Shown piece by piece: positions 1 to 5,125 of a stretch of DNA of 5,125 nucleotides (its first letter is position 1; each line of letters opens with the position of its first letter). Where the stretch lies: NCBI GenBank assembly GCA_002432555.1, contig DJFO01000044.1:3016-8140 (forward strand), in the 5' to 3' direction. Below the pieces are notes generated by a model. The model did not search any database, was not told the origin of the DNA, and worked only from the letters and a program-made list of their open reading frames with translations. This stretch comes from Marinagarivorans sp. UBA5870. GTDB taxonomy: Bacteria > Pseudomonadota > Gammaproteobacteria > Pseudomonadales > Cellvibrionaceae. Made by a program: the position numbers and the translations under genes.

Positions 1-273
1 TGGTCCATGGCGATTCAATACGTGGACTACGCCGCGGACAATCATCAGACGGATTTTGTCACCCTGCGCAAGATGCTGCGCAAGCGGCGCTACAGCAGCA
101 TTGGTTTTGGCGGCACTGTGATGGGCTGCAGCATGATCCCGGTGCTCAATATTCTGTCCATGCCGGCTGCGGTGATCGGTGGCACCCTGTTCTGGGTGAA
201 CGAAATCAAGGGACTGCAGCTGGACCCAGCGCAGGCGCCGCAACTCGAGCCGGCGCGCGACGCGCAGCCCTAA
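1..273 (+). CDS. cysZ: CysZ sulfate transporter, C-terminal part (5' end outside window)
   Basis: CysZ is an inner-membrane protein that brings sulfate into the cell for assimilation to cysteine. Only the last 90 residues are present. The frame is open from base 1 (Trp-Ser-Met...), so the Met at base 7 is internal and not the start. The fragment opens with SMAIQYVDYAADNH, matching the family's conserved 'QY-DYP-DNH' segment. A basic stretch follows (RKMLRKRR, residues 23-30), then a long hydrophobic region (about 34-66) containing SMIPVLNILSMPAAVIGG, which corresponds to the family's 'MIP-LN---MPVAV-GAT' final membrane region. The tail after residue 70 is hydrophilic and Pro/Ala-rich and looks lineage-specific. 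It ends in TAA at 271-273 and converges on the response regulator gene with 29 bases between the two stops. The assignment rests on recalled similarity to enterobacterial CysZ. Nothing about its promoter can be seen here. Confidence 0.87.
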   Translation, partial: WSMAIQYVDYAADNHQTDFVTLRKMLRKRRYSSIGFGGTVMGCSMIPVLNILSMPAAVIGGTLFWVNEIKGLQLDPAQAPQLEPARDAQP

Positions 274-302
274 CCGCGCGATGCGTTTTTGTTGGTGCGC
301 GG
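274..302. terminator. Inverted repeat filling the convergent gap; possible bidirectional terminator
   Basis: The 29 bases between the cysZ stop and the response regulator stop begin with CCGCGC (274-279) and end with its exact complement GCGCGG (297-302). The 17-base loop holds TTTTT at 286-290. A stem here would sit at the 3' ends of both transcripts. It is not a textbook intrinsic terminator, because the T-run lies in the loop and not after the stem. An alternative pairing, CGCGC 261-265 with GCGCG 276-280, would put the T-run five bases downstream of the stem for cysZ transcripts. Function is inferred from position only. Confidence 0.35.
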
Positions 303-1550
303 CTATTCGTCGCCGAACACCAAATCTCCACCGGCCTCTTTGGCCCGGAACAAACAGGCGTAGGCCGCGCGAATCAAGTGATCCAGATTATCGCCTGCCG
401 CGTTGGAAATTCCCGCGCTGAAAGAAACCGGAATAACTCGGTCGCCCACCTCGGCTGGTAAATCGCTCAACACCAGGCGCACCCGCTCTACAAACGCGCA
501 GGCCTTCGCATTATCCAAGCCGACCATGAGCGCAAAAAATTCCTGCCCGTCTGCCCGCGCCAGCAGGAAACGTTCAAATGCCTGGAGAAGTTTGCCGGCA
601 ATGTCGCGCATTACGCGATCGCCCATTTCATTGCCGTAGGTCTCGTTGATCTCGCGGAAATTATCCAGGTCCAACACCATACCGGCGACGGGCACATTTT
701 TTTCGCGCGCCTGGGCGAGCATTTTCTCACCCTGGGCAAAAAAATAGTGGCGATTGTAGGCCCCGGTATAATAGTCGCGCTGGGCTGCGTCGCGGATAGT
801 CTCGATCATCTCCAGCAGCTCGACGTTGTGCGACACGCGGCAGAAAAACTCCTCTTGGTTGAACGGTTTGCGCAGAAAGTCATTAGCGCCCGATTTGATG
901 AATTTGGCCGAAAGCGATTCCTCCCCCTCCGAAGACAGGCCGATGATCACAAGGTCGGTTTTTTCATACTTGCTGCGGATCAGCCGCACCATCTCGCAGC
1001 CGTTCATGCGCGGCATATTGAAATCGGTGATCAGCAGGCGGATGCTGGGATTTTCCAAAAGAATTTTAATGGCCTCCACACCATCCGCCGCTTCGAATAC
1101 GGGAAACCGCTGCAGGCGCAGCAGGCTACTGATAAATTTTCGGCCGGTCGCCGAGTCGTCCACTACCAGTACCGGCACCTGCTCATTCTTGCACAGGCGC
1201 TGCAACAGGTTGGTCGCGTAGATGTAGGAATAACGCCCCTCTTTGGCCACATAATCCACTACCCCTTTCGCCAGCAGTTGGCGCCGGCGGTCGTCATCGA
1301 AACTACCCGTCAGCACTACGGTGGGCAGGCCGCGCGCCAGGGCATAGTCCACCACTTCTCCGTGCGGGGCATCCGGCAAATTCAGGTCCACCAGCGCGGC
1401 GAATAAATCGTCGCCCGCTTCCGCTATCAAGGTACGGGCGGCGGCGAAGGTCGTTGCGTAGAGAGGATGTAGGAGCGGGTTTTGAACGAGCACGTGCCGA
1501 AGCACCTTGAGGACGATCGGGCTGTCCTCCACTACGAGAATTTTTTTCAT
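303..1550 (-). CDS. Response regulator, REC-REC-GGDEF architecture with degenerate DGQEF active site
   Basis: This is a 415-residue soluble signalling protein, presumably phosphorylated by an unseen histidine kinase. REC1 (about 3-120) has the acidic pair E8/D9, phosphoacceptor D55 in VDLNLP, T81 and K103. REC2 (about 126-245) has D131/D132, D176 in TDFNMP, S206 and K228 followed by Pro. Both receivers therefore look phosphorylatable. A short helical linker leads to a GGDEF-family domain (about 258-413) that keeps DLDNF (294-298), N302, YG and GD (310-311). The signature is DGQEF at 334-338 in place of GG[D/E]EF: the first Gly is Asp, and the metal-binding third residue is Gln. The inhibitory RxxD site upstream is also absent. 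Domain order resembles PleD, but diguanylate cyclase activity is doubtful; it may bind GTP or a partner, or act only as an output scaffold. The ATG at 1550 is chosen because MKKILVVEDS is the normal start of a receiver and AGGGG lies just upstream (1558-1554). The frame continues open to 1769, but that extension overlaps rhlB and has no domain character. It lies 79 bases downstream of rhlB on the same strand. Confidence 0.9.
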   Translation of the reverse strand: MKKILVVEDSPIVLKVLRHVLVQNPLLHPLYATTFAAARTLIAEAGDDLFAALVDLNLPDAPHGEVVDYALARGLPTVVLTGSFDDDRRRQLLAKGVVDYVAKEGRYSYIYATNLLQRLCKNEQVPVLVVDDSATGRKFISSLLRLQRFPVFEAADGVEAIKILLENPSIRLLITDFNMPRMNGCEMVRLIRSKYEKTDLVIIGLSSEGEESLSAKFIKSGANDFLRKPFNQEEFFCRVSHNVELLEMIETIRDAAQRDYYTGAYNRHYFFAQGEKMLAQAREKNVPVAGMVLDLDNFREINETYGNEMGDRVMRDIAGKLLQAFERFLLARADGQEFFALMVGLDNAKACAFVERVRLVLSDLPAEVGDRVIPVSFSAGISNAAGDNLDHLIRAAYACLFRAKEAGGDLVFGDE

Positions 1551-1629
1551 GTACCCCTGCCACCCGCGCCGAAGTGTGCCCGTCCCGACCGGGGCAGGCC
1601 TTCTTAACAGTGTAGCCGGGCTGCGTGAA

Positions 1630-2967
1630 TCAGCGGCGCGGCGGTGGGCGGCGCCGCTGACCGCCGGCCTGGGGCCGCGGCGCGCGCCGCTCGGACGCTC
1701 GCTGTTTCTGCAGGGCCTGGCGTTGCTCCAAGGGGATTTCCCGCAAGAGATTTTCCGGCGGCTGCTCACAGCGAATCGGATGGCCGAGTAGCGCTTCTAT
1801 TGCCGGTAGACGAAAGGCGTCGTCTTCGCAGGCGAAACTGATGGATGTGCCGCGGCTGCCGGCCCGGCCAGTACGCCCGATGCGGTGCACATAATCTTCC
1901 GGTTCCTCCGGCAGGGTGTAATTCACCACATGGGAAACATCATTGATGTGAATCCCGCGTCCGGCCACATCGGTCGCTACCAAGACCTTGATTTGGCCCG
2001 CCTTAAAAGCATCGAGGGTTTTCACGCGTTTGGCTTGGTCGATCTCGCCGGAGAGCAATCCCGCTTTGATTCCTAAGCTGCGCAGCGCCTCGTGCAGCTT
2101 GCGGCACTGGTCGCGCCGGTTGGCAAACACCATCAGGCTCTCGACATCCTCCTGCTGAAGGAGGTTGAACAGCATGGTGTCTTTTTCGTCGGCAGCGGCG
2201 AGGTAGATGTGCTGTTCCACGGACGCGGTGGCCACGCTCTCCGGCGCTATTTCCACCCGCACCGGCTCGAACATCCACTGATCGGCAAGGTTGAGTACAT
2301 CGGCGGAGAAAGTGGCGGAGAACATCATGGTCTGCCGGTGTTCGCGGCGCGGTGTCAGGCGAACAATGCGGCGCACCTGCGGAATAAAGCCCATATCGAG
2401 CATGCGGTCTGCTTCGTCGATCACCAGCATTTCTATCTGATCCAGATAGACGTCTCCACTATCGCAGAAATCGATCAGCCGGCCGGGGGTCGCCACCAGA
2501 ATATCCACCAGTTCCCGGTGCAGATGGTTGCGCTGTTTGCCGTAATCCATGCCTCCCACCAAGGTGTGCACGGTTAAGCCGGCAAACTGGGTGAGCGCCT
2601 TGGCGTCCTCGGCAATCTGCAGCACCAACTCCCGAGTCGGCGCGAGCACCAACGCCCGCGCCTCGCCGGCGTAACGTTCGCCTTCGATAGGGTTCTTGAG
2701 CAGATCTTCGATCACACTGATCAGAAATGCGGCAGTTTTACCCGTACCGGTCTGGGCACGTCCCAACACATCGTGGCCGGCCAGGCTAAACGGGAGAGAC
2801 TGCGCCTGGATAGGTGAACAGTAGCGGAAACCGAGGGCCTGAATTGCCCGCAGCAGCGGTGGCGAAAGCTGGAAATCGTGGAATCGCTGTTTGCCCGGAG
2901 CTGGGGGAACGTCGAATTGCTCGATATGCCAGTTCTGCACATCTGCAGGAGAGTGTTGTTTCTTCAA
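1630..2967 (-). CDS. rhlB: DEAD-box ATP-dependent RNA helicase, RhlB type
   Basis: RhlB unwinds structured RNA using ATP; in enterobacteria it works with RNase E in the RNA degradosome. With TTG at 2967 as start, the protein has 445 residues, near the 421 of E. coli RhlB. RecA domain 1 carries the Q motif ([11 protein letters not shown], 46-56), motif I AQTGTGKT (71-78), Ia PTREL (110-114), GG (138-139), Ib TPGRL (160-164), motif II DEAD (184-187) and III SAT (217-219). RecA domain 2 carries IV (VFANRRD, 280-286), V ([11 protein letters not shown], 331-341) and [12 protein letters not shown] (361-370). The RhlB signatures are the entry segment [12 protein letters not shown] (25-36) and [18 protein letters not shown] (387-404). 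The tail from 421 is Arg/Pro-rich, as in E. coli RhlB, and probably binds RNA. The start is uncertain: the frame is open to an ATG at 3162, but residues encoded above 2967 look non-coding and a TATAAT box lies at 2997-2992 inside that stretch. TTG at 2979 and GTG at 2940 are other options. The response regulator follows on the same strand. Confidence 0.9.
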   Translation of the reverse strand: MKKQHSPADVQNWHIEQFDVPPAPGKQRFHDFQLSPPLLRAIQALGFRYCSPIQAQSLPFSLAGHDVLGRAQTGTGKTAAFLISVIEDLLKNPIEGERYAGEARALVLAPTRELVLQIAEDAKALTQFAGLTVHTLVGGMDYGKQRNHLHRELVDILVATPGRLIDFCDSGDVYLDQIEMLVIDEADRMLDMGFIPQVRRIVRLTPRREHRQTMMFSATFSADVLNLADQWMFEPVRVEIAPESVATASVEQHIYLAAADEKDTMLFNLLQQEDVESLMVFANRRDQCRKLHEALRSLGIKAGLLSGEIDQAKRVKTLDAFKAGQIKVLVATDVAGRGIHINDVSHVVNYTLPEEPEDYVHRIGRTGRAGSRGTSISFACEDDAFRLPAIEALLGHPIRCEQPPENLLREIPLEQRQALQKQRASERRAPRPQAGGQRRRPPPRR

Positions 2968-2991
2968 ATGGTCTACCAATGACTGGGGCGA

Positions 2992-2997
2992 ATTATA
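2992..2997 (-). promoter_or_regulatory. Consensus -10 box (TATAAT) likely driving rhlB
   Basis: Reading the - strand, a perfect TATAAT sits at 2997-2992. It would start transcription near 2985, about 18 bases before the TTG proposed as the rhlB start. No good -35 hexamer lies at 16-18 bases; the best at 17 bases is CAGTCG, with two matches to TTGACA. Either the promoter depends on an activator or the box is fortuitous. It supports placing the rhlB start downstream of it. Confidence 0.45.
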
Positions 2998-2999
2998 GT

Positions 3000-3023
3000 G
3001 CCCAGCCGGGGGTCCGACTGGGC
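3000..3023. repeat. 10-bp inverted repeat over the spacer and -35 region of the rhlB promoter
   Basis: On the + strand GCCCAGCCGG (3000-3009) is followed by a 4-base loop and CCGACTGGGC (3014-3023). The arms are complementary at nine of ten positions, and the tenth can form a G-U pair in RNA. The dyad covers about -15 to -38 relative to the inferred start near 2985, the usual place for a repressor or activator operator. No T-run follows on either strand, so a terminator is unlikely. Its role as an operator is inference. Confidence 0.5.
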
Positions 3024-3111
3024 AAGAAGCGCGCAGTTTACCACGCCGACGAACATTTTCAGCAGACGGAGAACCGACGAAATGATAGCCGGAACAGATG
3101 TGACCCCGGAT

Positions 3112-3148
3112 CGCCGGCAGGTGTCCGCCGGCGAAAGTCCGCGCCGGC
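3112..3148. repeat. Three copies of CGCCGGC at 14- and 16-base steps
   Basis: CGCCGGC occurs at 3112-3118, 3126-3132 and 3142-3148. The first copy pairs with GCCGGCG at 3127-3133 to make a 7-bp perfect stem with an 8-base loop. The GCCGGC core is itself a palindrome, so the copies have no orientation. They could be protein-binding sites, a hairpin, or chance in GC-rich DNA. They lie upstream of the TATAAT box that reads towards rhlB and upstream of the TATGAT box that reads towards the receptor. Confidence 0.5.
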
Positions 3149-3187
3149 TGAGGCGCTTGCATATTTATTCTTGCGCTCAAACCGGGC

Positions 3188-3193
3188 TATGAT
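3188..3193 (+). promoter_or_regulatory. Candidate -10 box (TATGAT) reading towards the receptor gene
   Basis: TATGAT matches five of six consensus bases and is followed by a GC-rich discriminator (GCCCCACCGCGCC), a pattern often seen at stable-RNA promoters. The -35 region at 16-18 bases is weak (TTATTC at 17). Transcription from here would give either a small RNA or a leader of about 300 bases before the receptor start. A second TATACT box lies at 3230-3235, also without a good -35. Confidence 0.25.
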
Positions 3194-3304
3194 GCCCCAC
3201 CGCGCCGGAAGCAGGCGTGCTTTACGACCTATACTTAACACGGCACTCAATGACGCAGGAAGCTGACAGCCGTTTATCGCGTCTGCCCTTAGGGCCGGGC
3301 GTAC

Positions 3305-3348
3305 GTCGGCCGACATGGCCACTCGCCGGTCGGCAGCCGTCCGTGGCC
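3305..3348. repeat. Overlapping GC-rich inverted repeats with alternative pairings
   Basis: GTCGGCCGAC at 3305-3314 is a perfect 10-base palindrome. GCCGAC (3309-3314) can also pair with GTCGGC (3329-3334). Separately, GGCCAC (3317-3322) is complementary to GTGGCC (3343-3348). The last two pairings interleave, so an RNA would have to choose between them or form a pseudoknot. They lie 150-190 bases upstream of the receptor start. No T-run follows, so this is not a plain intrinsic terminator. Confidence 0.4.
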
Positions 3349-3375
3349 TGGCAAGATCACCGGGCTCATGAAGAA

Positions 3376-3415
3376 CCGCCTCGACAATCGGCTTAACCGA
3401 GCCATGGTCCGGCGG
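3376..3415. repeat. Nested inverted repeat upstream of the receptor gene
   Basis: CCGCC (3376-3380) is complementary to GGCGG (3411-3415) and encloses two overlapping alternatives around the same loop: TCGG paired with CCGA across CTTAA (3388-3400), and GGCT paired with AGCC. The arms are short and chance is possible at this GC content. It is listed because it continues the hairpin-rich stretch that starts near 3290. Confidence 0.25.
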
Positions 3416-3468
3416 CCTCCGATAAACGGGGATGATCCAGATATGTGCTGCCCAGCTCCTGACAATCA

Positions 3469-3474
3469 CATAAT
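3469..3474 (+). promoter_or_regulatory. Candidate receptor-proximal -10 box (CATAAT)
   Basis: CATAAT matches five of six consensus bases in the only AT-rich patch just before the receptor gene. It would give a leader of under 20 bases that still contains the ribosome-binding site. No -35 match is seen at 16-18 bases (TGCTGC at 17), so an activator would be needed. This is weaker than a firm promoter call. Confidence 0.25.
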
Positions 3475-3487
3475 TAACCGACCAATC

Positions 3488-3494
3488 GGAGGAG
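3488..3494 (+). promoter_or_regulatory. Strong Shine-Dalgarno site (GGAGGAG) fixing the receptor start
   Basis: GGAGGAG lies three bases before the ATG at 3498, and its GGAGG core ends five bases before it. It is the best ribosome-binding site in the window and fixes the start of the TonB-dependent receptor, whose frame yields a signal peptide directly from this codon. Confidence 0.85.
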
Positions 3495-3497
3495 ACC

Positions 3498-5125
3498 ATG
3501 AATCGCGAACTGCTTGTTCTGCCCAACGCGATCAAACACCCGCTGTGCGCAGCTATCTCGCTGCTGTGCGCCGGGGTGATGCCCGGGGTGCACGCCCAGC
3601 CGCCGCAACAAGTCTTGGAAGAAGTCGTGGTCACTGCGCAAAAACGAGTGCAGAGCCTGCAGGAAGTGCCCATCTCGGTCGCGGCGGTCACCGGCGATAA
3701 AATCGAAAAGATGGGTGTGGAGAATCTGGAGGATCTCACCAGTTACGTACCGAATATTCACTTTACCGAAACCGGCCTCAGCACACAGATGCGGATTCGC
3801 GGAATAGGTTCCGATAACAGCCAGGGCTTTGAACAGTCAGTGGGTGTCTATAAAGACGGCATTTATCACAGTCGCGCCCAATTGTACCGAGCGCCGGTGT
3901 TTGACGTGGAGCGCGTCGAAATCATGCGCGGCCCGCAGGGCACCCTGTTTGGCAAAAACAGCATTGCCGGAGCCATCGACATCATAGCCGCGAAACCGAC
4001 CAACGAACTGGAAGGAAAAATCACCGGCAGCTACGAAACCGAATTCGAGACCAGGGAAGTCAGCGGTTATGTTTCAGGGCCCCTTTCCGATACGCTGCAA
4101 GGTCGCCTGGCGCTGCGCTATTACGATGATCCGGGTTATATCACTAACACCTTTAAAAACCGCGCGGAACCCAGTGTGGAAGAACAATCGGTGCGCGGTT
4201 CGCTGGCCTGGCAACCCGCCGAAAACGTTGATGTGTTGTTTATTGCCGAACGCGACACTTTCGACGTGCAAGGCAGGCCGATGGAAATCTCTCAGGACAT
4301 TCCCGCCGTCGGCGGTACTCCTTTTACCGGTCTGACCTATTCGCAGATTCTTGCCGCAATGACTGGCGGCCTCACATTCGACAATCGGCAGAACTACGAA
4401 CGTCAGATCGATGCGCCGGAATTCAGTGACAATACCATCAATACCCAAACCCTCCGCATCGACTACGAAACCGAACATTTCACCCTCACGTCCCTCAGCG
4501 GCGTCCTGGGATATGATTACAGGGAAAATTGCGACTGCGATTACACCCCGGTGCATTTTTTTGAGCTTGGCATAGACGAAGAGTACGACCAGTTTAGCCA
4601 GGAGATCCGCCTGATATCGCCGGAAGGGGAAACCGTCGAATGGCTGGCCGGCGTGTTTTACCAGACTTACGACCAGAGCTTCAGCGATGACTTCAACGTT
4701 CCGGTCGGCACTCCGCTGGTACCGCTCGTGCAAGCCGCCATCAGTCGCCTGCAGACGGCCTACCCGGGAGCGGGATTCATGTACTCGGCGAATTTCCCCG
4801 GCAGCACCATCGCCCGCCGCTTTGAACAGGGATCGGACGCCTGGGCCGCATTTGCCGAGGGCACCTGGAATGCAACAGAAAAATTGAAAGTGACTTTTGG
4901 AGCGCGCTTCACTGAAGAGCGAAAGGATGCAGAAAAAGAATTGAACATCGTCAACACCGGGACCGGGGCGCTGATCAACGACCCCATATTGGCGAATTTT
5001 ATTTACGCAGCCATTTTTGAGACCGACACTCAGCAATCCGGTGGCCACAATCTCGACGAGTCGCGTGATGAATCGGCATTTACGCCGTCGCTCACCATCG
5101 CCTTTCAGGCGAACGCCGATGTCAT
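3498..5125 (+). CDS. TonB-dependent outer-membrane receptor, N-terminal 542 residues (3' end outside window)
   Basis: This is an outer-membrane active transporter that imports a ligand with energy relayed by TonB-ExbBD. The open frame runs from the ATG to the window edge without a stop. Residues 1-33 look like a Sec signal peptide: hydrophobic core around 15-31, probable cleavage after VHA (31-33). A TonB box EEVVVTAQKR follows at 41-50. The plug domain (about 53-168) has VPISVAAVTG (57-66), MRIRGIGSDN (98-107), VGVYKDGIYHSR (115-126) and VERVEIMRGPQGTLFGKNSIAGAI (137-160), all typical plug motifs. Barrel strands begin near 173, and DQFSQEIRLISP (364-375) plus WLAGVFY (382-388) are usual for this broad family. 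Full proteins run to about 700-850 residues, so roughly two thirds is visible. An unusual CDC pair sits at 345-347, in what may be an extracellular loop. The substrate cannot be inferred: there is no neighbouring siderophore, vitamin or glycan gene, and no FecA-type signalling extension before the TonB box. It is divergent from rhlB. Confidence 0.93.
   Translation, partial: MNRELLVLPNAIKHPLCAAISLLCAGVMPGVHAQPPQQVLEEVVVTAQKRVQSLQEVPISVAAVTGDKIEKMGVENLEDLTSYVPNIHFTETGLSTQMRIRGIGSDNSQGFEQSVGVYKDGIYHSRAQLYRAPVFDVERVEIMRGPQGTLFGKNSIAGAIDIIAAKPTNELEGKITGSYETEFETREVSGYVSGPLSDTLQGRLALRYYDDPGYITNTFKNRAEPSVEEQSVRGSLAWQPAENVDVLFIAERDTFDVQGRPMEISQDIPAVGGTPFTGLTYSQILAAMTGGLTFDNRQNYERQIDAPEFSDNTINTQTLRIDYETEHFTLTSLSGVLGYDYRENCDCDYTPVHFFELGIDEEYDQFSQEIRLISPEGETVEWLAGVFYQTYDQSFSDDFNVPVGTPLVPLVQAAISRLQTAYPGAGFMYSANFPGSTIARRFEQGSDAWAAFAEGTWNATEKLKVTFGARFTEERKDAEKELNIVNTGTGALINDPILANFIYAAIFETDTQQSGGHNLDESRDESAFTPSLTIAFQANADV

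Larger units (their letters stand above)
2968..3497. other. 530-base divergent intergenic region between rhlB and the TonB-dependent receptor
   Basis: I see no convincing protein gene, tRNA or rRNA here, and no match I can recognise to the conserved cores of the cobalamin, TPP, FMN or c-di-GMP riboswitches. It contains promoter-like boxes in both directions (TATAAT on the - strand, TATGAT and CATAAT on the + strand), three CGCCGGC palindromes, and a dense run of GC-rich inverted repeats between about 3290 and 3415. Open frames crossing it are not supported by any ribosome-binding site or recognisable residue pattern. It must hold the start signals of both flanking genes and is longer than needed for that alone. 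Confidence 0.75.

Noticed and set aside
747..1406. A 219-codon open frame on the + strand opposite the response regulator
   Set aside because: It mirrors well-defined receiver and GGDEF-family sequence; the residues are rich in His/Gln in the way reverse-strand shadows usually are.
1551..1769. Upstream extension of the response regulator by 73 residues
   Set aside because: The added sequence is Arg/Pro/Ala-rich, overlaps the 3' end of rhlB, and the receiver fold starts directly at MKKILVVEDS.
2092..2577. A 161-codon open frame on the + strand opposite rhlB
   Set aside because: It is antisense to the conserved helicase core and shows no family features.
3126..3150. CGAAAG and GAAAGTCCG resembling pieces of a c-di-GMP riboswitch or RNase P RNA
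   Set aside because: Only a handful of bases match; the surrounding conserved cores of either family are missing.
3199..3222. GCCGGAAGCAGG resembling the SRP RNA GGAAGCAG core
   Set aside because: The conserved flanking stem and the rest of the 4.5S RNA sequence are not present.
2814..3266. A 150-codon open frame on the + strand crossing the rhlB start and the intergenic region
   Set aside because: The first part is antisense to rhlB's N-terminus; its residue pattern is Arg/Ala-rich and featureless, and it crosses the promoter-like elements.
3059..3739. A 226-codon open frame on the - strand spanning the intergenic region and the receptor 5' end
   Set aside because: Its N-terminal part is antisense to the receptor signal peptide and plug, it has no ribosome-binding site of note, and its composition looks like translated non-coding DNA.
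4074..5048. A 324-codon open frame on the - strand opposite the TonB-dependent receptor
   Set aside because: It lies wholly antisense to a gene with clear plug and barrel motifs, has no recognisable domain, and long antisense frames are common in GC-rich coding DNA.

Overview
The window looks like chromosomal DNA of a GC-rich gammaproteobacterium. The evidence is a CysZ C-terminus, a DEAD-box helicase of the pseudomonad/enterobacterial RhlB type, a tandem-receiver response regulator and an 'EEVVVTAQKR'-type TonB-dependent receptor. That mix is common in marine and environmental Pseudomonadales/Cellvibrionales-like lineages; the assignment is an inference from protein character, not a database match. 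I see no phage, transposon, integron or CRISPR element.

Layout, left to right. (1) Positions 1-273, + strand: the last 90 residues of CysZ, cut by the window edge. (2) A 29-base convergent gap bounded by a 6-bp inverted repeat. (3) Positions 303-1550, - strand: a response regulator with two receiver domains and a C-terminal GGDEF-family domain whose signature has decayed to DGQEF. (4) A 79-base gap without a convincing terminator. (5) Positions 1630-2967, - strand: an RhlB-like DEAD-box RNA helicase with all canonical motifs and a short arginine-rich tail. (6) Positions 2968-3497: a 530-base divergent intergenic region. It carries a TATAAT box with an adjoining 10-bp dyad reading towards rhlB, three CGCCGGC palindromes, a TATGAT box, and a cluster of GC-rich inverted repeats. 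(7) Positions 3498-5125, + strand: the first 542 codons of a TonB-dependent outer-membrane receptor with signal peptide, TonB box, plug and the start of the barrel; it runs off the right edge.

How the genes relate. rhlB and the response regulator share a strand and could be one transcript, which would place an mRNA-turnover helicase next to a signalling protein; this is inferred only from spacing. The receptor is transcribed divergently and is probably an independent unit; its substrate cannot be read from the sequence. CysZ converges on the pair and is functionally unrelated (sulfate uptake).

I found no clear evidence for a wholly new system. The best leads are the degenerate GGDEF site behind two apparently intact receivers, and the structured 530-base divergent intergenic region, which could hold a long leader, an sRNA or operators.
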